A stretch of 64,000 nt of DNA, from contig NC_080057.1 of the NCBI RefSeq assembly GCF_026212465.1, positions 18,277,733-18,341,732 on the forward strand, read 5' to 3'. The notes beneath the pieces were generated by a model, which was not told where the DNA came from, ran no database searches, and was given only the letters and a program-made list of their open reading frames with translations. Both the position numbers and the translations under genes were made by a program. Origin of the DNA: Amaranthus tricolor. Lineage: Eukaryota > Streptophyta > Magnoliopsida > Caryophyllales > Amaranthaceae. This document shows positions 32,701-43,824 of the stretch, piece after piece (the stretch's first letter is position 1; each line of letters begins with the position of its first letter).

Positions 32701-34885
32701 TCATGTAGGTAAACCAGCATGAATCTTCATAGCCCTAGCTCTTTCTAAGATAAATCCATCTTTTATCTCAACCCTTCCATTTTGTTGTGGAACCCCAGCT
32801 ACACTCTTCTGATGCACAATTCCTTTTTCTCCCATCAGTTCTCCACACTCAGATTGAACAATTTCAGTGCCATTATCACTTCTTATTGTCTTGACTTTCT
32901 TATCAAAGTGATTCTCAACATAAGCCAGAAAGTTCCTTAAAATGCCTCTAACTTGTTCTTTGTTAGCTAGTAAGTAAGTCCATGTAGCTCTACTGTGATC
33001 ATCCACAATAGTAAAGAAGTAAGATGCACCTGTAATGGTATGAATCCTATATGGCCCCCATAAATCTACATGAATCAAATCAAAAATAGAACTAGCAATA
33101 CTAGAACTGATAGTGAAAGGCAGTCTATGGTGTTTTGCCACACCACATGTATCACAGAACAAATAAGAGACACCCTTGCAATTGCAAATAGACAAATCTT
33201 TCATCTTTGATAAAGATATATGCCCAAGTCTGCTATGTAAAACACTTAAAGATTCAGCCACATTACAATCCCTTCTAGAAAGAGTTTCACTACTCAAAGC
33301 ATCAATCTTATTACAAGCATTAAAACTTCTCCTAATCTTCAAATCTTCAAGCTTGTAAAGTCCATCCTCCACTCTTCCAGACGCTATCTTCTCATCAGAG
33401 GTAAGGTCCTGGATCAAACATCCATTTTTGTCAAAAATAATTTTCAGCTTATCTTTCTCTAACAACTTGCTGACTGATAAAAGGTTTTGTCTAAACTCAG
33501 GAACTAATAAAAAATTTTCAAGCTTAATTCCTGGTTGTATATAAACAGTACCTATTTCTTTCTTTAATTTCCTCAAATCAGTAAATAAATTTCTGTTACC
33601 ACGCATATGATCTGAAGCTCCAGTATCTATAATCCACCCTTTATTTTGCAAGAAATTAAAGAAAGTTGCCATATTATAACTATTTATTGTACCTGCAAAA
33701 TGGCTGGTGGCTTGTTTTTCTCCAATAGCTTTCATAACCTCCTGCACTACTGAAGATATAAGAGTTGCATCAAGCTTGGTTCCACTGCATTCACCAGCTT
33801 CAGAGTTCTTCTCCAAGGGACTGTCAGCAACATGCTCACCACCAACTTTCTTGTTCACATTAGCCGCTGTAGGTCTCTGATTGTTCTTACCCTTTGGCTT
33901 TGTGAACCATTCTGGATATCCCACAAGCTTAAAGCACTGATCTTTGAGATGTCAAAGAGTGCTCACATTTCTTCTTCATCTTCTCTTCTTTAGTTTCCCT
34001 TTTCTGCCAGTTTCCTTGTGTCTGCTTCCCAACACTAAGAGCACTACTTTCAGCTTCTGCTTGGATGTTCCCTGTGACTTGCTTTTGCTTCTCTACCTGT
34101 TGAACCAGATGAAAGGCTCTGTTAACAGGAGGTAATGGATCCATAGCAAGCACATTTCCCCTCATATTCACATATCCATCATTCAAGGCCATTAGGAATT
34201 GCATGAGCTTGTTTAAAGCATCAGCATCAAGAAGCTTCTTAAGGATGTTGAAAGTACAGTTCTTCAAGGCTCCACAGGTACATTCAGGAACACCTTCTAT
34301 GCTCGAAATCTCATCCCATAAACTCTTCGGTTTACATTAATATTCAGCAACAGATTGGTTTGCTTGCCTTAAATCATTAAGGTCTTTCTTCAGTTGATAA
34401 AGGAGGGGTGCATTAGATTGCCCATACCTATCCTTTATCTCATCCCACAACTCCTTAGAAGATGTGAGATACATCAAGTTCTGAGATATATCTTGTTTAA
34501 TGGACCCAAGAATCCAAGAAGAAACAAGATAATCATTCCTTACCCACTTATTGTAGGAAGCATCATCTGGTTTTGGTTGAGACAGAGTACCATTGACAAA
34601 TCCAAGCTTGTTCTTAGCTCCAAGAGCCATCCTAACACTCCTACACCAGTTAAGATAGTTGTTTCCATCAAAGGTTATGCAGCCAAGTTGATGGGTAGAC
34701 TGATCAGATGAAGAAATGTAGAATGGATCAGCATAGAAGTCATGGTTTTCTGAAGAGTTTTTTTTCTGTGTTTGATTTTTCACCACCTCCTGACATCTTT
34801 AGGTGATAAAGATTGAATCTTTGAAGAGAAAGAAGGAAGGATTTTGATTGTAGATTTCAAGAAAGAGCCTCCTGCTCTGATACCA
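32701..34885 (-). mobile_element. Ty1-copia element: primer site, gag, protease, partial integrase
   Basis: Primer-binding site TGGTATCAGAGC at 34885-34874, gag from the ATG at 34786 (ITFDGNNYLNWCRSVRMALG), protease WIIDTGASDHM, the pre-integrase HSRLGH/CDTC zinc residues, and integrase core DLWGPY, DDHSRATW, SDNGTEI. Breaks: an in-frame TAA (34339-34337) in gag and a frameshift in the zinc knuckle near 33945-33960. The integrase ends at 32701 and no RT or RNase H follows. Nuclear-type element transferred to mitochondrial DNA. Confidence 0.93.
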
Positions 34886-34990
34886 TGTAAGAAAGGGAGA
34901 AAAATGTATGAGATTTGCTTGAAGAGAAAGCTACTGTTTCATTCAATCCTCTGCATTCCTCTGTATTTTCTATTTCAATACGTTTTCTCC
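34886..34990 (-). mobile_element. LTR remnant of the copia element
   Basis: Plus strand begins TGTAAGAAAGGG directly next to the primer-binding site, the expected inner LTR edge. LTR-like sequence stops near 34990, where a degenerate hairpin motif (ACTTGTATCCAAGTAAGT) occurs. Confidence 0.65.
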
Positions 34991-35814
34991 CTCACTTGTA
35001 TCCAAGTAAGTGTATTGCATAACCTCACTCTGACGCTTTGAAAGCCAATCCTTGAATGTGAAGGTCAATTGATCTAAGTTTTGAATGCCTTCTTCATCCC
35101 GCAGCCTTGGAAAAATCATGCATTAAAGGCCCGGTCTCTTTTTTGTTCTTGTAATTATTGAGTGGCTGCTTTACCGTATCCCGAGAATAGCAGGTATACA
35201 TGCCAATGTACCGGAGGCAGCTTCAAGGCTTACCCTTACCCGCCGTTTTCACTAAGATTGGGCCTCTTTTCGCTGTGTAGCAGCGTAATCAAGGGGTGAC
35301 CCTGTGTAATGTGCTTTCATGTGAGGTTTCCGGAGGCATAAAGGGGAGATCATGGTACGTAGCTCTTCACAAAGCTAATACGCTTGACAGAACTCTACTT
35401 TCTAAAAAATAGATCCAATTTTCATTCGAGTCCTTTATCCAGTTGAAGAACGAAGAACCAGTTGACTAAGTTACAGTTCCTTAAGCATAACCAGCGGAGA
35501 CCGCAGATCCATATCCAGCAGATACGAGGATGACAGTCTGAGTACCTACAGTAGCATATCCAAGTACAGATCCCTATAGAAGAGAAGCAAAGGTATAAGC
35601 CAAGACCAGTAAAGCCACACCAGCAGTCGATCTAGCTTTTGATATTGGCAATGCTATTGAGGATGTTTTTGAAGCACCACTATAAGACCACCAATAGCCG
35701 TTGTTAACCCAGTAGCTCTAGATTGAGAGAGCCCTACAGGACAGGACTTGCTTGCTGAAAAAATGCTTTCTAGGTTTGCTTTGTGTCTTCGTAACAAATG
35801 GTCCATTTATTGAT
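34991..35814. other. Spacer, no recognised gene
   Basis: About 0.8 kb between the LTR remnant and trnH. Nothing identifiable beyond the degenerate hairpin motif at its left edge. Confidence 0.4.
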
Positions 35815-35890
35815 GGGCGAACGACGGGGATTGAACCCGCGCGTGGTGGATTCACAATCCACTGCCTTGATCCACTTGGCTACATCCGCC
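35815..35890 (-). tRNA. trnH-GUG: tRNA-His (GUG), plastid-derived
   Basis: Minus strand begins GGCGGATGTAGCCAAGTGG, anticodon loop TTGTGAA, T-arm GGGTTCAATCCC and 3' TTCGCCC. This is the plastid trnH sequence, commonly the working His tRNA in angiosperm mitochondria. An extra G at 35891 could be the -1 base. Confidence 0.95.
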
Positions 35891-37509
35891 CTTACCCCCG
35901 AACGGGTTTAAGTAAGTCTCTATCTACGATCAGATCCTTTCAGAACCAAGCCCTATGACCGCCATCAAAGAGAAGCTTTTTCCTATACTATAAGTCTATT
36001 GTTGTGTTTTGGAATTAGGTTGAAGCCTTGGCTTCAACAATCGATACCTATTGCCTGGCAAAGCTTCAAAGGTTGGGCTGTTCACTTCATTCATTTTACT
36101 TCACTTTACTTAAGATTAAAGTAAAGATAGGGGGCAGTGAAGGCTCATTTAGTAGACAGCGAGCGAGCAGCAAGCACCTACTCCTATCCTATCCAAATGA
36201 AAAGCAGCAAGCTCCGCAACAAAAGCGAAGCGAGCCTCTATCAGAGAAAGCCATTCTTGCAGAACAAAGTCTAGGTTCTGGAAGAAGCGCACCCCTAAAC
36301 TACACGCTTTGAAGCCCCTACTTTTTTTTTAATTTTCTTTATAGGAGATTTTTAGAAGCCAAGCCCGCTCAAAGCGCCTTTCTATAATATAAGGCGTTTC
36401 GGACGTTCTTCGCATGTTTGAGCCCCTTTCAGTCAGTAAGATTGTCAAAAGGCGAAAGTAAACTTTCCTTTATGACTAAACAAATAGAATAGGGCGAGGG
36501 CGCTAACGAACAAGAAAGGGTAGCCTTTCTATAGGGATCGCTATAGATAGTATAAGGAGCCTTGACTTTCTAATAGAATGCCCTTCTTTCTCAAAGTCAA
36601 GGTTCTCGCTTCTTGCTTTAGAAAGATTGCAGGGGATCGTCGATCTCTTCCTTCAGGCGGCTCCGCCCTATCTATTCATCTCTTTTTTCAAATGGATATA
36701 TTTAGGGGTCTCCCTTGTTCATAGATATAGATCTTGAAAGCAGAATCTAAATAAATATAGAAGAACCAAGACTTAAAGGGCGTAACCAACGGAAGGTTCT
36801 CACCTTGTCCCAGACATTGTTCTCCGACGATGTCCCCTGGACGGAAGGGGCCACCCTTCTCTTTCTTCAATCGTTCCGATCAGGACAGGTGGGTTGGTTC
36901 GTTTCCTCCTCCTATGCACCTACGAAATTTTCTGTCTTCGTTCGTGATCATGTTGGGCAAAAGGTAGTTTTAGAGGAGCGGATGTGAAAGGACCGCCTTC
37001 CCCACCATTCTGGCCTATTATTGATAGGGATTTTACCAATGCTGAAGGTAGCTTGCTTACCAAGTCACCCACTTGAGAAGCTAGTCGCCAGAAAGAAGCG
37101 ACGAGGGCTGTCTACGAAGCTCCTCCCCCTGTAGTCGTAGTACTCGGCTCGTTGCTACTTTGATTCAAAAGGTAATCGACGGTTCCCGACTTTCTCCGGT
37201 TTTCGCAATCGTAACCATTTGTCATTCCGATTACTTCATCCATAAACAAACAGAAAGTTTTTTTCTTTTTTGAGTTAGAAAGAACAGGGCCTTACTTATT
37301 CAGGGAAGATGAGAGACAAATATAGAGATCAGAAGGCTTTATGATCGGAGAAAGGGAAGGGGCGTGGTTGGTGTGTCACTAGATCGGTAAGGGAACCCGT
37401 AGGAAGGCGGGCTACGTGAGGCCGAATTCACAAACGAAATCTTGAATTGCGTTATAGAAACAAAACGAACCACTTCTATTCTCGGAGCTGAGGTATATGA
37501 GGCTTTTTG
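35891..37509. other. Spacer, no recognised gene
   Basis: About 1.6 kb between trnH and trnE. Short unassigned frames only (36028-36312, 36805-36987). Nothing else recognised. Confidence 0.4.
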
Positions 37510-37581
37510 GTCCCTTTCGTTCAGTGGTTAGGACATCGTCTTTTCATGTCGAAGACACGGGTTCGATTCCCGTAAGGGATA
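37510..37581 (+). tRNA. trnE-UUC: tRNA-Glu (UUC), native mitochondrial
   Basis: 72 nt: acceptor GTCCCTT pairs with AAGGGAT, D-arm region TTCAGTGGTTAGGACAT, anticodon loop CTTTTCATG (UUC), T-arm CGGGTTCGATTCCCG, discriminator A. Confidence 0.95.
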
Positions 37582-38761
37582 GGTACTCATTCTCGGCCGC
37601 TTTCAGTTAGTGTTCATTGCTAAGTGATTGCTCGCTATCTGGCTGAAAAAGGTGGTCCAGAAGCTTCCTCTCTCCCAGCAAGCAAGACGAGATCACCACT
37701 TCTCTCAGTAATGGACTTTCTTGAACAATTTCATTGCCTTAGATGTCTTTTCTTTTCATAGATTTTTATATTTCCGACAGAAAGAATCTCCATGCCTTCT
37801 TTTTCTTCTCCTCTCAGCCGTGACATTTTTGTCTTTCTAGGTTTGTTTTTGTTAGGCATTGAACCTTACCTTAGGGGCTGAGTGGTGTCCTCTCTCTCCT
37901 CTAATACCTAAAAAAGAGTTCCGTCTATAGAATAGGGCTTAAAGCTTCAACCATGGCATGGCAGTAAGTTGGCCCAGCCTTCGCCTTCTTCAGTGGCCAA
38001 GTTGAAGCGTTCAACGGTTCTTTGGCCTACCACCGCTTTTATTGAAAAAGAAAGTTGAGCTTTTTAAATTGAAGCTAATGCTATGCTGTCATTCCCTTGA
38101 AAAAGAGAAAGCGAGGACTTTCCTAAAAGGTAGTGTCTTTTTCCTATTCTTATTGGTAAATAGCGTTTTGAAGCGAAGGCATTATTGAACGAAAGAGATG
38201 CCGGGTCGGTCAATTGCATTAAAAAGTAGAGGATGCAGGACCTGGCTTAACCACAAGTGCATTCGTCATCGAGGATGACCTCGATCCCACCAAATTTGGA
38301 TTCCAAAGTTTGTATCTTTCTTTTTTTTTTACTTTCAAGTGAAAAGAAAGGGTGACAAGGGGTATACTTTCTTTTCTATATAGCCGTCTCATCAATGAGC
38401 GTAGATTGATAGAAACGGCTTTTGTGCTGGTCAATCTCTATCCCATTCTTCAGGTATAGTTTTGTTTGATTACAGATCGGCAGGTGATCTGACCTTTCTC
38501 CCCCTTTCGTCAGTCGTCTTGATCCGCCAGAGGGTCTTCTTGTAAACCCTTGAAGAGACGCGATGGATAAGCTATTGATGGTGCCGGTACATAAGCAAAA
38601 TCAACTGGATCTCCTTCAAGCACTCAATCTGGATCTTCATCTGTAACAGGATATGCCTTTCACGCTACTGGCCATGGATCAAGAACCCTATCTACTAATG
38701 ATCTTACTCGTGCTTCTGGTTACGCGGCTTTCTCTTATAGGGGTCTATTTTCTCTGACTTG

Positions 38762-38771
<10 letters not shown>
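37582..38771. other. Spacer, no recognised gene
   Basis: About 1.2 kb between trnE and trnM. No recognised gene or element. Confidence 0.4.
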
Positions 38772-38797
<26 letters not shown>

Positions 38798-38798
38798 T

Positions 38799-38844
<46 letters not shown>
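38772..38844 (+). tRNA. trnM-CAU: tRNA-Met (CAU), plastid-derived
   Basis: 73 nt: ACCTACT acceptor pairing with AGTAGGT, anticodon loop TTTCATACG (CAU), T-arm TTGGTTCAAATCCAA, discriminator A. Matches the plastid elongator trnM, frequently found in angiosperm mitochondrial DNA. A few bases differ from the usual plastid form in the D and anticodon arms. Confidence 0.93.
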
Positions 38845-38850
<6 letters not shown>

Positions 38851-38882
38851 GCCGAAACCCCTGCTTTTGCCAGCATGACAGA

Positions 38883-38943
38883 AAGGCATGTAGTCGCTTA
38901 AGCGAAACTTATGGTTATGTAGTATCAACAGCGAAGCTTAAGG
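38883..38943 (+). repeat. Chain of two family C hairpin elements
   Basis: First unit 38883-38914 (AAGGCATGTAGTCG ... ATGG), second 38911-38943 (ATGGTTATGTAGTA ... AAGG), sharing ATGG. Between trnM and trnK. Confidence 0.8.
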
Positions 38944-39076
38944 ATAAACTTAGTTTTCGTTTTCTTCGCTTGCTCTGCAGTACGAACCTCATATAGAGCC
39001 GCGCCCTTTATGATGAGCAGCCAAGGGGCCGCCTTCTTTTCCGAACCAATCTTTATTTACTACTCAATCTTTTTTG

Positions 39077-39149
39077 GGGTGTATAGCTCAGTTGGTAGAG
39101 CATTGGGCTTTTAACCTAATGGTCGCAGGTTCAAGTCCTGCTATACCCA
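39077..39149 (+). tRNA. trnK-UUU: tRNA-Lys (UUU), native mitochondrial
   Basis: 73 nt: GGGTGTA acceptor pairing with TATACCC, D-arm GCTCAGTTGGTAGAGC, anticodon loop CTTTTAA (UUU), T-arm GCAGGTTCAAGTCCTGC, discriminator A. Confidence 0.96.
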
Positions 39150-39566
39150 AAGCATCTAATTATAAATTTATATTCTATGTAGAACTTCCTATCATCATAT
39201 CGGCTATGACGTTCAATAAAGGGGGTAGGTGGTTTCAACTCTCCCTTGAATCTGTTCACTCGTGTCCCTTACCATTTTTGGACACTTCGTTCATTTGTCT
39301 TTAGGCACTCCAAAGGCATAAGAAAGGCTTTCAGAATAAATGCCCACAGCCATACCATATTAGTACGCTTGGTTGACCTTCTTCTTTTACTACTTCATTC
39401 AGGTCCCAATCTTTATTTCGATCTCCCAATAAGCAACTAACTGGAAGGAGGCGTATGAGCGGCGAGAGGAGAGACTAAAGGAAGAGTTTTCGTGTGAACA
39501 ACATTCGTTGCCAAACCCCAGTTTTGCCTACCGACCTTCACTTCTCTTTCTAGCTCCTTTATCCAA
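39150..39566. other. Spacer, no recognised gene
   Basis: About 0.4 kb between trnK and the A element at 39567. Nothing recognised. Confidence 0.4.
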
Positions 39567-39595
39567 CATCTAAAGATTAAGTAAGTAAACTACCT
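39567..39595 (-). repeat. Hairpin element, family A, end-truncated
   Basis: Minus strand starts AGGTAGTTTACTTACTTAAT with hairpin arm AATCTTTAGAT. It marks the left edge of a LINE fragment. Confidence 0.72.
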
Positions 39596-39856
39596 CAAGA
39601 ACAATTTGATCAAATTGCTTATGGCTAGCAAGGTGGTTCAAAAATCTGAATGGCCTTCCACCTCCCCCTGTATCCTCCTTAACCTTGACTACCAGAGGAC
39701 TATGATCAGACACTCCAGCATTCATATAATTCACAGAACAATTAATAAAGTTGGCCATCCAATCATTATTGCCCAAAGCGTGATCAATTCTGCTTAGGAT
39801 CCTCCTATCACCATCACTACTGTTAGTCCAAGAGTAATAATGACCAAGAGATTTCA
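39596..39856 (-). mobile_element. LINE endonuclease fragment flanked by hairpin elements
   Basis: Minus strand encodes KSLGHYYSWTNSS, RRILSRIDHALGN and AGVSDHSPLVV, the C-terminal blocks of the plant LINE apurinic endonuclease, including the SDH catalytic histidine motif. The fragment is bounded by an inverted A element on the left (39567-39595) and an A-B chain on the right (39857-39922). Confidence 0.88.
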
Positions 39857-39890
39857 AAGGTTGTTTACTTGCTTACTCAAGAGAGTAAGG
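39857..39890 (+). repeat. Hairpin element, family A (chained to B)
   Basis: 34 nt AAGG to AAGG, stem-loop CTTACTCAAGAGAGTAAG (7 bp), abutting the LINE fragment. Confidence 0.87.
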
Positions 39891-39922
39891 TAATTCCTAT
39901 TTGCTTACTCGTTAAAGTATGG
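39887..39922 (+). repeat. Hairpin element, family B (chained to A)
   Basis: 36 nt starting AAGGTAATTCCTATTTGC and ending ATGG; shares AAGG with the preceding A unit. Confidence 0.85.
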
Positions 39923-39948
39923 AAGAAAACAAGTGAGGATGCTTGAAG

Positions 39949-40238
39949 TTATACCAGGCGAGGGAAGAACACTATTATTTCTCCTACTATGATCTCGACA
40001 AATCGGCCAGAGGGCAGTCTTTGATGGGATGCAGCTAAGCTTGCTAACGCGTCAGCTTTGACATTGAATCCCCTTTCAGCATGGGTCGCTTTGATCTTCT
40101 CGAATTGAGCCATGAGATGCTTGTCCCTTTCGTGATATGGGACCTGTGTCTGCCATTTTACGACGTAGACCATTAGGCTTTCTATTCGAGGGCGAGTTCA
40201 AGACCTGTTCTCAAAGCTTCATATTCGGTCTGGTGAGC
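39949..40238 (-). mobile_element. Gypsy-type RNase H fragment
   Basis: Minus strand encodes MVYVVKWQTQVPYHERDKHL continuing to KADALASLAASHQRLPSG, matching the RNase H tail of Ty3/gypsy polyproteins, with TEYEALRTGLELALE in another frame upstream followed by stops. The part below 40049 is not visible in the left arm because of the gap. Confidence 0.75.
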
Positions 40239-40834
40239 ATCCTTCCGTTAAGTTAAGGCTAAGGAGTGAGGAATGGTAGCATTGTCTGGTGAGACAAAGA
40301 CAATGCCGATCCCTGATTTATTATCCCTTGGGTTTTGCTCTTTTTCTACTTGCTTACTTGTTAGAGAGTAGGGGGGAAACTGAAACGAAAAATGGGTCTA
40401 GAGAGAGAAAAACCTCTCCCTTCTCTCTAACTTTCCTCTTCGAAAAATTAGGGGTTAGGGTTCCTTTCTTTCTCTCTCAATCTTCAGTCTATAATCGGTG
40501 TCTATGCTCAGATTTCTTCTCTGCTTCTTTTTAATCCATTAGCGCTCTCTTCTCTTCAACTAGTAGTTGTTGCCATGGCAAGGAGACGAGGTCGTGGAGG
40601 TGGGGTCTAGAGATTCATCTCCGGTGTCTTCTGTGACGGGGAATTGTCCTCGAACGAGTGATGCAAGGAACTTTCGATCTGTGAATTCCATGGGAGTGCA
40701 AGGTATTAGTGTATATGTAAATATTATGTATGTAAGTTTTCTGTAAACTAGGTTTGACTATTGTGTACTAGGCTTTAGTTTGTATTTTATCTCCAATGAT
40801 TAATGATAATGGTCAAGGAGAATATTACTCTACA
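40239..40834 (+). mobile_element. copia LTR 3' part and flank (right arm)
   Basis: Ends ACTCTACA at 40834 immediately before the primer-binding-like TGGTATAAGAC. The left LTR limit is not determinable. Contains a partial A-type motif (40346-40372). Confidence 0.55.
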
Positions 40835-42199
40835 TGGTATAAGACTAGGGCACCGATCCCTGCTTTCTCCCTGCCGTGTCTTTCTTCTCTCTCTGCCGTG
40901 CTTTCTCTTCTTCTATTCCCTGCTTCTCCATCTTCACTACAGCAACTATGGCAGATCAAAAGAAAGCACTTCATCCTGCTCACACCGTGAGCAACATCAA
41001 GACTCATATTCAAATTACTCTTGAAATGGAGAAGGGTCTTTATTCAACATGGGCTGAGTTGTTCAAGGTTCTTGCTCGCTCATTTAGGGTTGTTGATCAT
41101 ATCATCCCACCGAAGGCAGCGTCCACGGCTAAAGATCCAAACTTTGATCAAGAAGAATGGGATGACGTTGATGCCACGGTTCTCACGTGGATTTATAGCA
41201 CCATATCTCTTGATCTTCTCCATACTATAATTGCTCCAGACCAATCGGCCATGGATGCTTGGAATCGACTCCCAGATATTTTCCAAGACAAGAAGAATAC
41301 CCGAGTTGTTTACCTCGAAGATCAATTCACACACACGGAATTAGCACATTTTCCGAACGTGTCCGCTTATTGTTTGAAGCTGAAATCCCTGGCAGACCAA
41401 CTAGCCAACGTTGGGTCTCCAGTTTCTGATTCTAGATTGGTGCTTCAATTGGTTAAAGGGCTTACTAACGCCTATGGCAGCGTCGCAACGTTCATCCATC
41501 CAACAAAGCGACCCACTCCCTTCCTTCTATCAGGCCAGGTCTCGTCTTATACTAGAGGAAACTCGTCGCAATCATCAAGCGGCAAAAGAAGCCGCTGAAG
41601 ATGCCACAGCCCTTACTGTCTCTTCTGATTCATTGCTTGATGAATCTGCCGCTATGCAAAACTCACCAGGGGCATCACCAAATCCACGAAACAACAATCA
41701 CAATAATCGTCGTGGTGGAAAGAAGAAAAATAAGGGCAAAGGGCGTGGTAAAAACGGTGGAGGCAGCAGCTCCAATCAATGGCAGCGAGCACCGTCTCCT
41801 CGGACTCCTGGCATTCTTGGTCCTCGCCCATCCGCACAAGCATACAACGTCCAAGCTCCATCTACAGTTGGCTATGCTCCTACTGACATCACTGCGGCCA
41901 TGCATACTATGCCTCTCAACCCTCCTGACGACAACTGGTATATGGATACAGGAGCAAGATCTCATATGACTTCCCATCCAGGTACTCTCTCGTCCTATTT
42001 TTATTTGAGCAATAATAATCGTCATATCATTGTTGGTAGTGGTCAAAACATTCCAATTCATGGATGCGGTCGAACTCTTTTATCCTCTCTCAACCCCCCC
42101 TTAGCTCTTCAAAATGTCCTCCATGCTCCTAATCTTATAAAGAACCTTATTTCTCTCCAAGCTTCTGCTCTTTCATCTTCTTCAAGCATAATCCCTTAA
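40835..42199 (+). mobile_element. Ty1-copia fragment: primer site, gag, protease (right arm)
   Basis: Primer-binding-like site at 40835, gag from ATG 40948 (EMEKGLYSTWAELFKVLARS, VYLEDQFTHTELAHFPNVSA), an Asn/Arg/Lys-rich nucleic-acid-binding stretch, and the protease WYMDTGARSHMTSHPG. A 4-bp tandem duplication at 41494-41501 (ATCCATCC) shifts the frame within gag. It ends at 42199 after LHAPNLIKNLISL; integrase and RT are absent. Confidence 0.92.
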
Positions 42200-42286
42200 A
42201 TCCGCTCGGCTAACTCATCAAGGGTTGGTGGGCGGAAGAAGCGGATTGTTCCATGCTACAGCTATACATACAGCAGTGGAATAGAG

Positions 42287-42570
42287 GGTTTGGGCATCCC
42301 AAGATATTTAGAAAATGACTCGACAAGAGAAACTCCAAGATCAAAAATTAGCTCATTCTTCACGGTTGCCGGCACATTGGGGCTGAAAATAGCTTCTGAT
42401 TTCGAGAAATTCACTTTCTGGCCTGAAGCTTGTTCATAAATCATCAGCGCACCTCTAATAGCATCAATATTTCGCCTCTTAGCCCTGCAAAAAAGAAGAC
42501 TATCATCTGCGAATAGCAAATGTGATATTTTAGGAGCATTCCTGCAAATACTTCTCCCAAGCAAGATCAT
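42287..42570 (-). mobile_element. LINE reverse transcriptase fragment (right arm)
   Basis: Mirror of 12847-13130: minus strand encodes HLLFADDSLLFC and SKYLGMP. Truncated at both ends. Confidence 0.88.
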
Positions 42571-43066
42571 CTTTTTCCAAATCAGAGAGGATAGGGTCCA
42601 AGGGAATAAAATCGGACTTAGGGAGAAGAAGGATCCGCTGGGAATGAATGGGCAGACTTAAGTAGTCTCTTCATTAGCCGGAAGGAAGATCTCCACTCAT
42701 TTCATTCAGTGCCTGCGGTAAGGTAAGGCAAGGCGCGACCCACAACAAAGGAAGGGGGAAAGCTTGCTTGCTGTAGCCCTTTTTTAGTAGGCTAGGCTTA
42801 GTAAGCGTAAGCTATTTAAGTAGGCTTGCAGCTTCGCTAGAAGCGACAAAGAGGGGAAGAAGGCCGACGACTACATGAGAGGGAAGCTGTCTACGAAGCC
42901 TTGCCCCTTGCTTTACAGAGATTGTTATGAACTGACTAAATGACTAGATTCCCCCGGAACGCTAGCCAAGCTAATAGTCTTAGTTTCTCAATAAGCTTAT
43001 TGATTGATTCAGCGAACAAATCGCCTCTTTCTTAGAACCTATTGAGGAGGGCCTCAGCCCGGGAAG

Positions 43067-43148
43067 GGGAGAGTGGCCGAGTGGTTAAAAGCGACAGACT
43101 GTAAATCTGTTGAAGTTTTCTACGTAGGTTCGAATCCTACCTCTCCCA
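43067..43148 (+). tRNA. trnY-GUA: tRNA-Tyr (GUA), native mitochondrial
   Basis: 82 nt with a long variable arm: GGGAGAG acceptor pairing with CTCTCCC, anticodon loop ACTGTAAAT (GUA), T-arm GTAGGTTCGAATCCTAC, discriminator A. Location just before nad2 exon 3 is a common angiosperm arrangement. Confidence 0.96.
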
Positions 43149-43663
43149 CTTGTTTGTTGTAGACTTCAGCGAAGAGAAAGAAGGCATTCGTCAGCGGAGG
43201 AAGGCCAACCGAGCGAAGCTCTTTCTTTTGGCCGTGCCTTGAAGTTAAATTGTATCGTATGTTAGTTAGAGAGGTTAGCGAACTACTACGATCTATAGAT
43301 TCTCCATCTATATCCAATCCCAACGAGAATAGAAGCGAGTCGCTTCCGGCTTGGCTTGTAATCGTAGTCTTTTAGCTTATGTAGTGGTCGGCCTTCCTAC
43401 ACGCACGCGCTCGCAAGTACAACTTGCCTTGGTTCGGGACGAAGCCAAGCCGATACATATGATAGGCGAAGGAAAGACCTCCATTTCATAGCGCCTGGAG
43501 AACGCAAGTTTGATCGAGGATTGGAGAGGAAGGGTGGAAGAAAGGGCTCGGGATGGATTTAGGAGTCTTTGTGCGAGCCGTATGCGGCGAGAGTCGCACG
43601 TACGGTAACGAGGGGGGTTCGCGTCTATACGCGTAGTGTGGTGGTTTGGCCTACCCACCCTAT
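43149..43663 (+). other. nad2: nad2 intron 2, 3' half (trans-spliced)
   Basis: In angiosperms nad2 intron 2 is split between two transcripts; this region upstream of exon 3 carries its 3' half. Domain V is at 43575-43608 and the sequence ends TAT before exon 3. The 5' limit is not defined; trnY lies directly upstream. Confidence 0.8.
43575..43608 (+). other. Group II domain V of nad2 intron 2
   Basis: GAGCCGTATGCGGCGAGAGT then CGCACGTACGGTAA: canonical domain V, about 55 nt before exon 3. Confidence 0.9.
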
Positions 43664-43824
43664 TTGTTCCATGATCTATGGGTCTACAGGAGCTACCCAT
43701 TTCGATCAATTAGCCAAGATTTTGACCGGATACGAAATCACAGGTGTTGGATCTAGTGGTATTTTTATGGGAATTCTTTTTATCGCTGTAGGATCCCTAT
43801 TCAAGATCACTGCAGTTCCTTTTC
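43664..43824 (+). CDS. nad2: nad2 exon 3
   Basis: 161 nt, the usual exon length, encoding part of complex I subunit NAD2: CSMIYGSTGATHFDQLAKIL and GIFMGILFIAVGSLFKITAV. NAD2 is a proton-pumping antiporter-like membrane subunit. Boundaries: after TAT at 43661-43663 and before GGGCGGCTG at 43825. S in VGSLFK is expected to be edited to F. Exons 1 and 2 are elsewhere and must be joined by trans-splicing. Confidence 0.96.

Larger units (their letters stand above)
40049..42857 (-). repeat. Inverted repeat, right arm (at least 2809 bp)
   Basis: Reverse complement of 12560-15368. The boundary at 42857 is exact: the next base no longer complements 12559. The boundary at 40049 is only a minimum because the partner runs into the N gap. 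Confidence 0.95.
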
